Shown one piece after another: positions 43,679-57,160 of a stretch of DNA of 58,450 bases. How positions within the stretch are numbered: the stretch's first letter is position 1; each line of letters opens with the position of its first letter. Under the pieces are notes generated by a model. It had not been told where the DNA came from. It saw only the letters and a list, made by a program, of their open reading frames with translations, and made no database searches. The stretch is from Ectocarpus siliculosus (lineage: Eukaryota; Sar; Phaeophyceae; Ectocarpales; Ectocarpaceae). The stretch spans positions 91,958 through 150,407 of the forward strand of contig FN648573.1 of the NCBI GenBank assembly GCA_000310025.1, in the 5' to 3' direction. The position numbers and the translations under genes were made by a program.

Positions 43679-46600
43679 TTAGCCGGGGAATTTTCCGTAA
43701 TTTGGCGTCCTCAACCGAGGCACGACTGTAAAACAACGCATGACAGAAAGAAAAAAACTCACGTGCGTCGCCCCTGTAGCCCCCACCACCGTAGCCACCT
43801 CCTCCTCCTTGGTAGCCACGGCCCTCACCGCGGAAGCCGCCACCACGGCCACCGCCACCGCCGTGGAAGCGAGGCCTGGGGGGTCCGCCGTCCTCAGCAG
43901 GGGTAGACTCGTCTCCCTCTCCCCTACAGTACGGAGATAAAGTTTGGGAGGGAGAGGGGGGGGATCGGGTTGACCACTAACTCTGCGCGTCAACATGAAT
44001 GAAAAAAATATGAAGGTCAAGGTTGATGTTGGTGGTACTGTACAACGGCGGAGAGGGAACTAGGGCACCCACGAAATCGAATTTCACTTGTTTTCGCCTC
44101 CCGGTGGCCCCGCCGCCGCATCACCATACCTGTGACAGTTATCTTTCAAAAGACAAGGCAAAATCGTCAACATTTTTCAAAACACGACAAAATCGTCGAT
44201 ATATTCTTCACTCGTGTTCACCTTCCGGGGGCCCCGCCGGCGCGGTCTCCGCCTTCACCCCCCCCGTAGCCGGAGCGCTGGGGGCGGTCGCCGCGGTCGA
44301 ATCCACCCCTTCCGCCGCCTCTGCCTCCACGGCCTCCGCCGCGCCCGCGACCACGCCCACGGCCGTCGCCTCCGCTGTTAACGACGAACACAACAGCAGT
44401 GGCAAGATAAACAGTGTTGGAGGGAGTTGCCTACACGCTAGATTTTTCTGGCAAGACTCCAATTTTCGGCATTGTTTTACACTAAAATTGTATGGGGAGG
44501 AACATTTTTTAGCTTGGTGTGCCGGGTTCACCTGTAGCTACAGCAACGCTGTTGGGATTCGACAAAAGGTGTAGAGAGTTCGTTACAGGAACATGTCGAG
44601 GCTCAACTGTTGGAGAGCACTGTGTGGAAGTTATAGAGTTGCGTCCCGTATCGTGAAGGAGATGGATAATTACCGCAACATTAGGATCCAATTTAGCGTC
44701 CATGCACCGCAGCAGGTAAGTAGAATTGTGCTTTCTATGTGGTGTAGGGAGTTTCAAGCAATCCTGAGACCAAGCGTGGGGACGAGAGGTCTGCGTTACC
44801 TAACCAATTTGCAAAATTTTCAAAGTTTTTCGGAGATGGGATCGCCACAGAGAGCAACGCTCCAGATCAACGAAAACAAGGATACCCCCTGCTAACCGCA
44901 CACCATGGAATACGGGTGTGCAGAGGTTGAGAACTTCCACAAAACCATGGCAAGTAGGTGATGCATTTTAGCATTTTCACGAACAAGCTGTCAGGTTCCC
45001 GATTAAGAGAGGTCAAGCGGACCTTCTACATGTCAACGTCAAGACACAGAAACTATCTTGTCTGGTCATCATCATGACGATATCATGATGAGAAAGCAAC
45101 TTACGAGTTCATGGCGGGAGCCCGGAATCCCACGTCTTGGAAGACCTCCTTGGCACGCTGCTGAGTCTTCACCTTACGGGTCTTGGTAGCCTGTAGTACA
45201 ATGTATAGTGTATAGTGTAATAGATTATATTAGAGTACTAGTAGAACAAAAACACAACAGACAGAGCACAATTACAATCGAATCGTTAGGTAACCGAACA
45301 AAATAGACATTCTACACAACACGTAAAAACGAAAGCAGTTAGGTAAGACCAGGGTCTTGGTAATCTAACACGATCGCAATCGACAATAGGGGCACAGCAG
45401 TAAAGCGAACGAAATAATGTCATTAACATGAAGGTCAAGAGAAGGCACCGAGATGTGACATGTGGCCCTGTTGCTTCGATGGTCCTCTCCACACATGCCC
45501 ATGCTGTGGGCGAGAGAAACCATCATCGTCGAAAGGGGTTGGGAGCGCTGGACATGTTGCATGTGACGTGCGGTCCTTACATGTTGAAGTTTCATCTCCA
45601 CAAGAGATGTCACAATACTTGTAACTCGTAAGGCCGTGTCTACACACACACACACACACCGTGGGCGCATCCCTCATCAACAGCCTACATCAAAGAAGGC
45701 TCGACCCTCTGCCGAGTTGAGTCGGGATTTGAGGGCGGTATGACAACGGCTGTTACAAAACCTAACGCAAGTGCGCGAGACTCCCCATATCAAGCTCTCT
45801 TCTTCGACCTCTTTTACCCTCGGCAAGGTAGAAGGTCAGGGTAAAAATTGCATTATCCGACCGCGCGTCATTTGGTTCGATTCGACTGGATCAGACAAGA
45901 TCAACGGCTCAAACAATACAGCGGCGATGGAACCAGAAAGACAAGACCGTGACGTGACACACAGCATTACCTTGCCGCCCATGAAGCCCTCTTCTTCCAC
46001 ATCTTGCTTGTTGCGGATGGCACCGTCATTGAACTCGGAGTCGTCCACGGTCTTGATGGACACTTCTCCGATCATGTCGGCCAGCTCCTTGGCCTTGGCA
46101 TCGAGCATGGCCTGGTGCTCATCCAGGGTCAGCTGGATCTGCCAGACAGGAATGATAGGTCACCAACCGTTGGGGAGTAAGCTTAAAGATGGCGTTAAGG
46201 GTAAGGAACAGCCTTCGTGGGGACAATATCATCAAGTACCAACATCTACCTGAGTGAGTCAATAGGCAAAAAGAGGGCACCGCGGCAGTGTGATGCAAGG
46301 ACATGCAAAGAGCAAACAGAGGAGAGAGTTCGTTACGGGCACACTCCGCTACACATTTGCTTCTTTCTCGTCACCTTCTCATCACGCGTGGTCTCTTACC
46401 ACCGCCGTGTTGAGGGCAATTGGAGGTGTCATGCATTCGGTGGAAAGTAGTGTCACAGCACAGCACAGCACAGCACAGCAGGCACGAAGGACCTGGATAT
46501 ACGTACGGATAGTGTGTGGTCTTCCAAGTGACGCAAATTAATGCACATCCAACAACGTCCGAGCGTTAATCCCAGTTTTTCGCGTGCCGAGGTAGGACGA

Positions 46601-49600
46601 AGAATACTCCTACACACAACTTGAGTGGTTTCTCCGACCTTAACCTTGTCAAGGAGCAAAAATTAACATGTAAATCAGCATGGTGAACAGCTGCAAGAAA
46701 AGTAGATGCCACCAAAAACGGAAGCGGTGGCACCTGTTTCTGAAAGTTGAACAGCACATACATGCAAACAGCTGATGGACATCGCAAAAACGTCAGCACA
46801 ACAGGACAACTGTAGACCGAAGCTGTTTTCATGTCTCCAGTTTCGTCCGCTGTGAACATGCTGCGTGCATTGGTGTCGGCGAGGAAGCCTGGGACCCAAA
46901 GGTGAGTCAAACTGTCAAAGCTCTCTCAACAGCTTCACTTCCTTCCTTTTGGTCCCCGCCTTAAAGGACGACAATCATGCACGCAGCATGTTCACAGCGG
47001 ACGAAACTGGAGGCGTGAATACAGCTGCGGTCTGCAGTTGTCCTGTTGTGCTGACGTTTTCGGTCGCATCTGTTGTGGTTGCAGATGTTCACAAACGCTG
47101 ACCCACGTGTTCCGTCATTGTTTCTTGACATGGTTGTTGGCACTGATGCCTCCTGCCAGACTGTTCAAATCGGCGTCCCAAAGACAAAATCAGTACACAT
47201 TATAGCAAGCAGTCTTGCGGTCCAAAGGAAAATCTTGAGGTTCCGGCCAGGATATACAAATCCGTACCCAGACTGCCGTGAAATAGAGAGGGGGTGGATG
47301 GGTGTATCCCTACCCCACTGTGTGTTCGGGAGTAAGGTTAAAATTGAAGATGAAAGGCCTCCAAGGAAAACTACGGGTATGACAGGCATCATGCGTAGTG
47401 CACCTCTTGCCTCTCCCATATCTCTGCAACAAAGGTCTCCACTCAACCTTCCTTCTCTCTCGGCCTCTTCACGAGGACATTAATACTAATGCTACTTTAT
47501 GGAATAGACGGGTGGGGGTGCGTATCCCTAACCCTTCTTACCCCCAACCTAAATCCAAGCGAAAAATCTTCCCAAGGCTAATTGTACTGAGTTAGTTAAG
47601 TGGGTCTGCTTGTGGCCGTCTGGGAAATGATGGCCACGACACATGCCTCGATCATCATCAATCGCGGTTCCACATGCATACACCTCAAACTAGTTAGTAG
47701 CTGCAATATAAATCATTGACCGTGTTCGCAGATCACCACTTCGCCCTCCGGTACACGTCTTGTCTCCGACAGGCACGTATACCGGAGGAGAAAGATGTTA
47801 TCTGCAAACACAATAATCAAGGAGACAAGGTCGGGTAGCACCGATCTACGTAGCAATGTAGTCTGGGTGGGGCATGGAGGGATGCTTGCTTCCACCTGGT
47901 GCCTGTTCGGCAAAAGGCGGGTTGAGACGAATCGTGTTCTACAGTACTACAGGACCACCTCGTGCGCGCACCGCACACACACGCCGCAGTAACTCGTTCA
48001 TCCATTCTATTCCCACTCACAAAAACTTCAAACAAGTGCAGAACCAGAACCAGAATCAGAATAAGCACCGGTGAGGTATAAATAAATAAAAAAAAAGTGG
48101 TGGGCCGGATATGCCAAACCGTACCGCTGTCAAGTGACACGCAAAAATCACCGCGGTATATCGTGACCCGCGCTATTGGGGGAACGTCCCTCAACAGAAA
48201 TTTGAGGCAATGGGAACAGGCTAGATAGTGCGGTAGTATAGTATAATGAGGCGAGGTAGTTGTGCCAGGGAATTAATACCGCGATACGCATACATCGGGC
48301 CCCGCACTATTGGGGGAAGGTCCTTGAATAGATGTTTAGAAACAGGCTGTACGGTTAATGTGCCGAGGATTTTTTTGTTTGTTACCGCGATCATGTATCG
48401 GGACCGCTTTTGCACTGTGCTTACCTCTTCCGGCTCGGGCTCGGGCACACGCGGGGCAGGCGTGTCTTCCTTGGGCGACTCTCCTCCGTCAGTGGCCTGT
48501 CCGTCGCCGGTCTCAGTCATGGGGTCCTTGCAGACGAGGAAAGTGGAGGCAGAAAAAAAAAGGTCACAACAAGGAAGGCCGCCTCATGGAGTACGACACA
48601 AGAGGAAGCATGATAGTCTAGTGTAGATACCTCAAGAGAGTGCGGGATATGGGGTTCGGAATACCCGGTTACGAGATACTTGAGGTGGCTACGGCCGTCT
48701 GTTTTTTTCGATCAAAGCAAAGCCCTGATCCAGACACTCCGCCCAACGACAAAAGAAAGGTGAAAAAAGAACACTCCACTCTCATCAATGTCCGCATGCA
48801 ACGGCCGCCAACAACACGCCCACGTCATGCAAAAAGCCGCAACAGGTAAATAGGACGCATGCTTCCTCCACCAACAACACACGGCGCGGCTACCATCCAC
48901 GAGCGCAGCAGCAGCTCGGTAAAACGACAACATCCCACTCGTGGCCATCAGTACGTTACACTTAGCGCTCGTGATAAAAAAGGGTTACCTTTCAGAAACT
49001 ACAGTCCAAGGCTCAGATAATGGCGATAAGTAGGAAAAATCGATCATGAAACACACCTCGACCTTGGATCCCATAGTAGACTCTATACAGTCTAATCAAC
49101 TATCCTCGACGGTGTTGACGACATAAGAAATTAAGATTCGACCACGCCGATGTTTTTGAAAAAAACGCGGGGTAACTGTACACACCTCGGCGTTGGGGGC
49201 GGCGGAACCGTTGGCTCCCCAACCGGCACCTTGGTCTCCCTCGGCCTCATTCTCCGCGTTGGCGGCGGCGTTGTCCATGCCGGCGGCCGCGTCGTTGCCC
49301 CAGTTGCGACCGCCGCCGCCGCTCTTCTTGATCTCGCGACCCCTGCACACACGGTGGGCACAGCAGGGCGGGGGGGGGGGGAAGATTGTGGGGAAGGGCT
49401 AAAGGGTGTCAGGGGGGGTGTACACTCACCATTCAAGGAGCATGGTCGCAGCTTTTAGTTCAAAGACCATCCAACGGGGGCGAGAAGTGTTGCTTCGTCC
49501 CGATCCCACCAAAGTGGTCACGCACCAAAAACAGTAGGAAAACTTTGGAAAGTGGACGACACTCCCAGAACTTAAATGACTTCGTATGTAGTGATAAATG

Positions 49601-52600
49601 ACATTAATGGTTGTCAAGATTGACGATCATCACATGCCGGTATCGTACCTCCTTTCCCACACTCTACTGCTGTGATAGTTGAGGTAACACACAGAACACC
49701 AACTGACGCGGTACATGACGGCATACACGAGACCCACTCCCAGAGCAACAGCAACAAATGACTTGGTACAGCAGTAGTGATGGAATGATCGTGACGATGT
49801 TGATGAATCACCTGCCGGTACCGGAGCGCCTGTCGTACTCCCTGTTGCGGCCATCTCGCCCGGCGTAGCCGCTCCTGTTGGCGCGGTTGTCCCTGTTGTC
49901 ACGGTTTTCTCCACCGCCGTATCCACTGAGAATCACGCAAAAAATGTAATACACACGGACGACGCAAAATGGGCAGGCTTACTTCTTTGATGGGATCACG
50001 TTGCAAGAGTTAAGTTCAAACTGCGACCACCCAGGCTGTCACAATCTCCAGGACTTCCTCGGCAATGGACCGGCATTTATGGGTAGGTTTTCTCCCTCGT
50101 TGTGCCATTCTTTAAAGCCTATGAACGAACACAGCTTGCTTGAAACGGCATGGATGAGGAGGTCATGGACGGAGTTACCGCAACGTTCAGGTTGATGTAG
50201 TCGAGACGATACCGACACAAGGCAATCAGAGGAAGAGACGCAGGCAGGCATGACAACAAAGTTGAGGCCCAGTGACATGCACACGAAATGAAACTCCAAC
50301 AAACACAAGGTACAGCAGCACTTGCCGTCCTCCCCCCTCCGTGACTGCCAGACCCAACAGAAAACAGATCCTAAATGATTGTAACGGTTGTAACAACAGC
50401 ATACTCTCAATCGAGGCCACGACGTGAGTGGGGTAGAACCGCTGCCCCCTGTCAATCCATTGTGCTAAAACGAAAAAAAAACACACCGACGGCAGCCGCG
50501 GCCATACAACCCACGCCACCTAGTGTAGTGGGAGCTCAATTCCACCCCGCCGACAGGAGAACGGCAGTGTGTCTGCTGTAAACAAACATCAGCCAACGCC
50601 ATTAATAGTGGTATCCTAGCAGTTATGCAAAACTACTCCACATGTCTACCTCAACGCCTGGACGCATACCGCCAGCAGGTGCCGTACGTGACATATCACA
50701 CCCCCTGGACCGAAATCAAACTCGATTATTCCACCGCGGAAATAGCGGCGCGTTAGAACCGTCTCGTCCCAAAAGATTTAAGGAATAATAAAAAGATGTG
50801 ATTTTTTCCCGAAAACGGGAACTATCGTTTGATTCATGCATGCATCCTCGTCGTCGTGGAGAAATCGAGCCTTCAAAAATGGGTCCAGAGACTGCTGTGA
50901 TATCGTGTCTTCACGGTAGATAGCACCTTACGGGTCCGGAGTTCGGAGCTATCGTTGAGCACCAGAGGCTCTAAATTTTCACGAATAAAAGGTCTTGAAA
51001 AACACAAAACACCGCTCAGCGGTGGATCCCACACCAAACTCTGCCAAAAAACAACCGATGCTCGACAGCAATGGCTACGAAGTAACAAGCTGAGCCTCGA
51101 TCCGATTTTGACGTCATGTACAACACTGCTTTGCGCAATCAACACCAAAACGCGGCGAGACTATGGAAAGAGGCGGAGAGAATGGCACACACTCCTCACT
51201 ACCCCCCCCCTTGACCGATTTTCATAAAGCGCACATGCTCCACAGCCTACGAATGTGCTGACACCGACCGAAAATGGTGGTTTCGTAGACCTCTCGTCGA
51301 GGACTTTCCGTGCAATCTTTGCGCACCCCGTTGGTTGTGTGCGAGTGAAAGTCGGTCCAGCGGGGGGGGGGGGGGTAATATCTCGTGTAATGACGTAACT
51401 TATGTACGACTTACCCACGCTCTCGGCGGCGGTCGTCGAAGCTCTCGCGCTCAGGTCCACGGTCTCCTCCTCCATCACCATACCTGCCGCCGCGTCCACC
51501 CCTGCCCCTGCCCTCGCCACGGCCCCCGCCGCCGCGTCCTCCCTCTCTGCGGGGCCCCCTGCCGCCGGCGTCGCGGCCACCACTCTTAGCCGCCGGCGCC
51601 GGCGCGGGGGTGGGCTTCTTGCCGCCCTTGCTACCCTTAGCGGTGGTGGTAGTGGTGGTGGTGGTGGTGGTAGTGGTCACCGAGTTTACGCCCTCGTCAT
51701 CCGAGTCTAGCGCTCCGAACGGGTTGAAGGTTGCCTGAACGGCGGGCGGCGCCAGTAAAAAAAGGTGACGGAAAGAGATCATAAAAAAAAAGAAAAAGAT
51801 GAGGGGATCCAAATAAAAAGCGTGTCTTGTGTGTGCAACAGGGTGAGGGGAGGGCTGTTGGCAATGCAAGTTGCGTTTTGCATCGGCAATGCCAGCGGGG
51901 GGCTTCTCTTTAGGGAGAGGATTATGCTAAACCGGCGTGCAATAGAGAGAGAGAGAGAGAGAGACTGCGACGCAACAAACCTAAAAGCAAGCTGCTTGTG
52001 TGTGACAAACCAGACCTGCTGTTGCTGTCGGCGCGGCGCGCGCGCGTGCCGACAATTTGTATGAAAAAATGAACTGAGCGAGGGGGCAAGAGCCTTCCAT
52101 CATCAAACCCAACCATCATAACATTTGGGTGCCGCCTGTGGCGATGCGGGGAGGAGCTGGCACACAGGCCACCGTGCTTGGCAACGACACTCGCCGTCGC
52201 TTGCCCCTCCACGAGGAGCTCAACGCGGTATAGCTCCCGCGTCGCCGTGCCGGCGTTTGGTGACCGCATAGACCCCCCGACACCACATTTCGGCTGGATT
52301 TGGTCCACCCATCACCATCACACCTTTGCCCCATCTGGTGGAAGGAGGGGCTTTGCGATGCGGGAGGAGCGAACGCTGGCACTGCAAAAGGGAGCCTGGA
52401 GAGTCGCAGCAAAGCCGCCGCTTTCCTAGCACGAGTGTGGTGGCCGCCCGACCGCTGGATCGCGGGCAGGGATTAGGGCCATCATCCCATGGGGCAACAA
52501 AAAGTGTATGGCTGCTGTATGCACAAAGCCTGCCCCGTCCTCCCTGTCTCTCTTCAGGTTGTTGCAAATACACACCGCGCCGTGTTTGTAATCGCCTGGA

Positions 52601-52781
52601 CGTTGGGGGGCCAACCCCAGCTTCAGCACCTACGCCTTGGGTTCGCAGCACCAACACTACAGCCCGCCCTTGTGACCCGTCGTCGCTATCAGGCCCATGC
52701 CAGCGCGAGTGGGAGACAACTACTGTTCAAGCAAACGAGAGTGCTTTTTCGCTTTGAGTTCCTGCTCTCTCTTCTCACCAT
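43679..52781 (-). CDS. SERBP1-like: HABP4/SERBP1/Stm1-family mRNA- and ribosome-binding protein
   Basis: Exons in coding order: 52781-52779 (ATG only), 51734-51415, 49925-49812, 49342-49186, 48526-48425, 46138-45971, 45190-45105, 44374-44222, 43923-43763, 43725-43679 (TAA). All phases match; 1311 nt, 436 residues. The N-terminus ATFNPFGALDSDDEG matches the family's NPFxxL start, followed by a Thr run and an RG-rich stretch (about 60-105). At about 140-160 is the family signature, YDRRSGTGRGREIKK then GRNWGN. An acidic segment EPEPEE leads into QLTLDEHQAMLDAKAKELAD (about 233-253), matching the family's TLDEY/W helix. The C-terminus is a long RGG/GGY region (about 318-420) ending NYGKFPG. Family members bind mRNA and clamp into the 40S/80S ribosome, stabilising idle ribosomes; RGG arginines are usually methylated. 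Cytoplasmic and nuclear location is expected. The ATG exon is inferred: exon 2 has no methionine and a CAG acceptor precedes GCAACC, while 52781 offers ATG/GTGAGA. Confidence 0.9.
46745..47100. repeat. Inverted repeat (foldback) in SERBP1-like intron 5
   Basis: The left arm at about 46785-46880 (AACGTCAGCACAACAGGACA, CTCCAGTTTCGTCCGCTGTG, AACATGCTGCGTGCAT) is repeated in reverse complement at about 46973-47075, with about 90% identity by eye and a loop of about 95 bp. It is a foldback or MITE-like element. Confidence 0.82.
48095..48360. repeat. Dispersed repeat related to the 28-kb tandem block
   Basis: CGTACCGCTGTCAAGTGACA, CGCAAAAATCACCGCGGTAT and two GGGCCCGCACTATTGGGGGA-like segments correspond in reverse complement to 28350-28410 (CCGCGGTGATTTTTGCCTGT) and its neighbour. 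Probably the same transposon family. Confidence 0.6.
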
Positions 52782-54340
52782 GGTCGGTGTAGCAATAGCC
52801 TTGTCTTTCGACCCAACGTCCTCGACTCCTCTGGAGACTTCGAGATGCCGTTAGGCGCACACGGACTTCCCGACCATCCCCTTTTGACAAGCCCCTGGTC
52901 TGTGTTGTTTCCGAGCGCTGTTGAGAAGTCCTAGATGTTGCCGTATGCTGCAGAAACTTTGGTGTCCTTGCCCAGCAGAGCCCCTCTTCAGCGCAGCGGA
53001 AAAAAAAAAAAGGACACTATGATTATGAAGAAGGCGTTTTCCTACTTGAACAAGCGTCCCCTCCCCCTCGCCGGTGGTCAAAACAAAGATTCGCTTGCCT
53101 CTGAGCCGACCAAAAGATCTGACTGAGCAGACACACACCCCGGGGCTGCGGGGGGGGCGAACAGCACTCACTACTACTACTGCTGTGGAAAGACTTGATT
53201 GAACACATGCTTCGATCTCGAATGTGTGCGAGGGTAGTGAGAGAGACAACAAAGGACGCCCCGACAGCAAGGATCCGAATGATCTGCACCGCCGTGTGTT
53301 TGATACTCTGTTACAGCAAGCAGTTTTTCGATGCACCCATCCATTCGTTTCTTCCCTATCGTATGCGGAGGAGGAAGAGAAGATCTACCTCACGCAACAC
53401 AGCAGAGAGAAGAAGAGGTGAAACGGTAGCCCATGATGATAAACATTATACTGTAATCTACACACACACACAGCAGAGCAGAGCAGCAGCAGTGCCTCCC
53501 GTGGTTGCAACTACTACTACTATGTGTACAGAGTACGTACAACAACAACAGCAATGCAGCAGTTTGTTGCGGTAGTTGTTCGTTGAATTCGTTGCTGACT
53601 TCCGTCCCCGCCGCCTCGTTTCTCCAACATCATTTGATTCACCGGTCGGTCGGTACAAGATCTGTACATACATCCCTTTCTTCTGCTGCACTGCTGCTGT
53701 CTTCATCTTACTCCAACCACAAGAAAACGACAGGTACAAAGCGTGCTAGATTACGTTATTGAGCAAGTCGTATCAAGCTACATGTAGCTACAGAGTTTTG
53801 TTGGTGGCCTCATGTATGTATGGATAGATACAGTCTAGTAGAGATATACCTAGACGTGGGGTTGTATTGTTCCTTAGAATCAAACGATAACACACGAACC
53901 CTCTCGAGTCGTGCGGGAAAAACTCACAGGCAAGAGAGATCTTTTCTTTCAAGTGATTGATGATGTGCCACAATCGAAAACGCAGCCGTTTCGTCAAAAC
54001 CACCAAACACCATCATCCTCTGGGCAAAGCAACATCAAGGATGCAGAGGCATTTCGTCCCCTCTTGGAGTCGTGTAGTTTTTCAAGTGTTTCCCTCTCAA
54101 ACCGTGCGTGCAGTCATCCCCCCCCCCCCCCTCTCTCCCTCCCGTCTTTCCGTGCATGTACAATATCCGTTCTCGAATATTGCCGATGCCATGCTGATTT
54201 GTCAGTCTATCTCCCTAACGCTAAGTAGTGGTCGCACGTTCCACAAGCTAGAGAGCTAGCTGTGCACCATCTCACACGGTGATGGTGCAGCGTCGAGGAA
54301 GGATTGTTGTTGTTTACCTTTCCTCCTACTCGCTCTTCGC
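52782..54340. other. No gene recognised; upstream of the SERBP1-like gene
   Basis: This should include the promoter and 5' UTR of the minus-strand gene. Small A, C and CAG tracts occur; no convincing exon chain or core promoter. Confidence 0.4.
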
Positions 54341-54349
54341 TGACATCAT

Positions 54350-56870
54350 CAGGGCTTCACCGGTGGCCACTTTGCTCAGGGCTGTGGACACCCTGTGGAG
54401 GGTTTCACCCTGTACCTGACCCTGTGGGTACCCTGTCGAGGTAAAAAATATTGCCAGGGTCACTGGGTCAACAATGACAGGGTTAGGGTAACCCCAGGGT
54501 CGACGAAGAAACACACCCTGTGAGGCTTGAAAGTTCCACAGGGTCATTCGGTGAACCTTGCCAGGGTTACGTCATCCGCAGGGTCACCAAAACCCGACCT
54601 TGGGGATATCGTATGGTCCACAGGGTTACAAGTTATCGCCACGACAGGGTGCCGATACCCGCAGGGTCGGTAAAAGAACACACCATGTAGGTCTTGGAAG
54701 TTCTACAGGGTCATTCGGTTCACCTTGCCAGGGTTACCTCATCCTCAGTGTCACGAAAACCTGACCTTGGGGGTATCGTGTGGTCCACAGGGTACCATGT
54801 GCTCACCATGACAGGGTTTCGGTACCCACAGGGTCGGCGACGTAGTACAGTATGTGGGGGTTGAAAATTCTACAGGGTCATTCGGTGAACCTTGCCAGGG
54901 TGGGGACATCCGCAGGGTCACCAAAACCCGACCTTGGGGATATCGTATAGTCCACAGGGTGCCACGTGCTCACCATGACAGGGTTTCGGTACCCACAGGG
55001 TCGGCGAAGGAATACACTCTGCGGGGCTTGAAAGTTCTACAGGGTCATTCGATGAACCTTGCCAGGAGGGCGTCATCCGCAGCGTCACGAAAGTTAAACT
55101 TTGGTGATATCGTGTGGTCCTCAGGGCTACAAGCTCTCGCCATGGCAGGGTGCCGATCTCCACAGGGTCGACGAAGAAACACACCCTGTGAGGCTTGAAA
55201 GTTCCACAGGGTCATTCGGTGAACCTTGCCAGTGTTACGTCCTCCGCAGGGTCACCAAAACCCGACCTTGGGGATATCGTATGGTCCACAGGGTTACAAG
55301 TTATCGCCACGACAGGGTGCCGATACCCGCAGGGTCGGTAAAGGAACACACCATGTAGGTCTTGGAAGTTCTACAGGGTCATTCGGTTCACCTTGCCAGG
55401 GTTACCTCATCCGCAGTGTCACGAAAACCCGACCTTGGGGGTATCGTGTGGTCCACAGGGTACCATGTGCTCACCATGACAGGGTTTCGGTACCCACAGG
55501 GTCGGCGACGTAGTACAGTATGTGGGGGTTGAAAATTCTACAGGGTCATTCGGTGAACCTTGCCAGGGTGGGGACATCCGCAGGGTCACCAAAACCCGAC
55601 CTTGGGGATATCGTATAGTCCACAGGGTGCCACGTGCTCACCATGACAGGGTTTCGGTACCCACAGGGTCGGCGAAGGAATACACCCTGCGGGGCTTGAA
55701 AGTTCTACAGGGTCATTCGATCGATGAACCTTGGCAGGGGGGCGTCATCCGCAGCGTCACGAAAGTTAAACTTTGGTGATATCGTGTGGTCCTCAGGGTT
55801 ACAAGCTCTCGCCACGACAGGGTGCCGATCTCCACAGGGTCGGTGAAGAAACACACCATGTGGGGCTTGAAAGTTCCACAGGGTCATTCGGTGAACCTTG
55901 CCAGTGTTACGTTATCCACAGGGTCACGTAATTAAAACCTTGGGGATACCGTGTGGTCTACAGGGTTACAACTTCTCGGCACGACAGGGTGCCGATACCC
56001 ACAGGGTCAGTGAAGGAACACACCATGTGGGGTTTGAAGGTTCTACAGGGTCATTCTGTGACCCTTGCCAGGGTGGCGTCATCTACAGCGTCACGAAAAC
56101 CCAACATTGGGGATATCGTGTGGCCCGCAGGGTTTCAAATTATCGCCGTGACAGAGTGTCGATACGCACAAGATCGGCGAAGGTACAGACCATCTGTGTC
56201 TTGAAGTTCTACAGGGTCATTCGGTGCACCTTGCCAGGGTTGCGTCATCCGCAGGGTCACCAAAACTCGACCTTGGGAATACCGTGTGGTCCACAGGTTT
56301 ACAAGCTCTCCCCATGACAGGGTGCCCATACCCACAGGGTCCGTGAAGGAACACACCATGTGGGGCTTGAAAGTTCTACAGGAGGGTCATTGTGCGCACC
56401 TTGCCAGTGTTACGTCATCCGCAGGGTCACGAAAACCTGACCTTGGGGATACCGTGTAGTCCACAGGGTTACAAATTATCGCCGTGACAGGGTGTCGATA
56501 CCCGCAGATATCCGCAGGGTCGGTGAAGCAACACACCATTTGGGGCTTGAAAAATCCACAGGGTCGTTTTGTTCACCTTGGCAGTGTACGTCATCCGCAG
56601 TAGCGTCACAAAAGTTAAACCTTGGGGGTATTGATAATCCACAGGGTCACATATTGTCGCCTTGACAGGGTACCGATACCCACAGGGTCGGTGAAGGAAC
56701 ACACCATGCCGGTCTTCACAATTCGACACGGTATTTCGGGGAATCTTGCCAGTGTTACGTTATCCACAGGGTCACGTAAGTAAAACCTTGGGGATGTCGT
56801 ATGGTCCTCAGTGTCACGAATTCTAGCCACGACAGGGTATCGGCACCACCCACAGGGTCAGGGAACAATA
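54350..56870. repeat. 167-bp satellite array with higher-order structure
   Basis: The block CAGGGTCATTCGGTGAACCT recurs with GGGTCATTC starting at 54541, 54708, 54875, 55042, 55209, 55376, 55543, 55710, 55881, 56048, 56213, 56384 and 56561. Seven consecutive spacings are exactly 167. Within a monomer, CAGGGT lies near 0, 25, 42, 84, 109 and 126, so each monomer is a diverged dimer of about 84 bp. The four monomers 54541-55208 are repeated nearly unchanged as 55209-55880, a 668-bp higher-order unit. The left edge (54380-54440) has the motif inverted (ACCCTGT). The frames here are repeat artefacts, not genes. Confidence 0.95.
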
Positions 56871-57160
56871 CTACCACCGTTGCCGTCGACAGGTAATGGT
56901 GGTTCATATCGCCTCGTCGCGCGATCCACCATCCCGAAAACGAGATGTTAACTTCTCGCACAGCAGATATTAAACGGAGAGAGGAGCTAGAAGAGTACAG
57001 CAGATAAGAGCCGTTTGCGTTAACAGGGGGGGTGGGGCGTTCAAAAAAATGTATTTTCGTTACCCCCCCCCCCCCCCTCTCCCGCAAAAGTTGGTGGCGC
57101 CCCCCAACCCGTAGCGTAGCAGCCCGCACACCTAGGCTATACACCTTTTCCCACAAAGCT

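Noticed and set aside
54558-56317. Several frames of 85-139 codons with RVTKTRPWGY-type repeats
   Set aside because: Produced by the 167-bp satellite; they shift frame between monomers because 167 is not a multiple of three.
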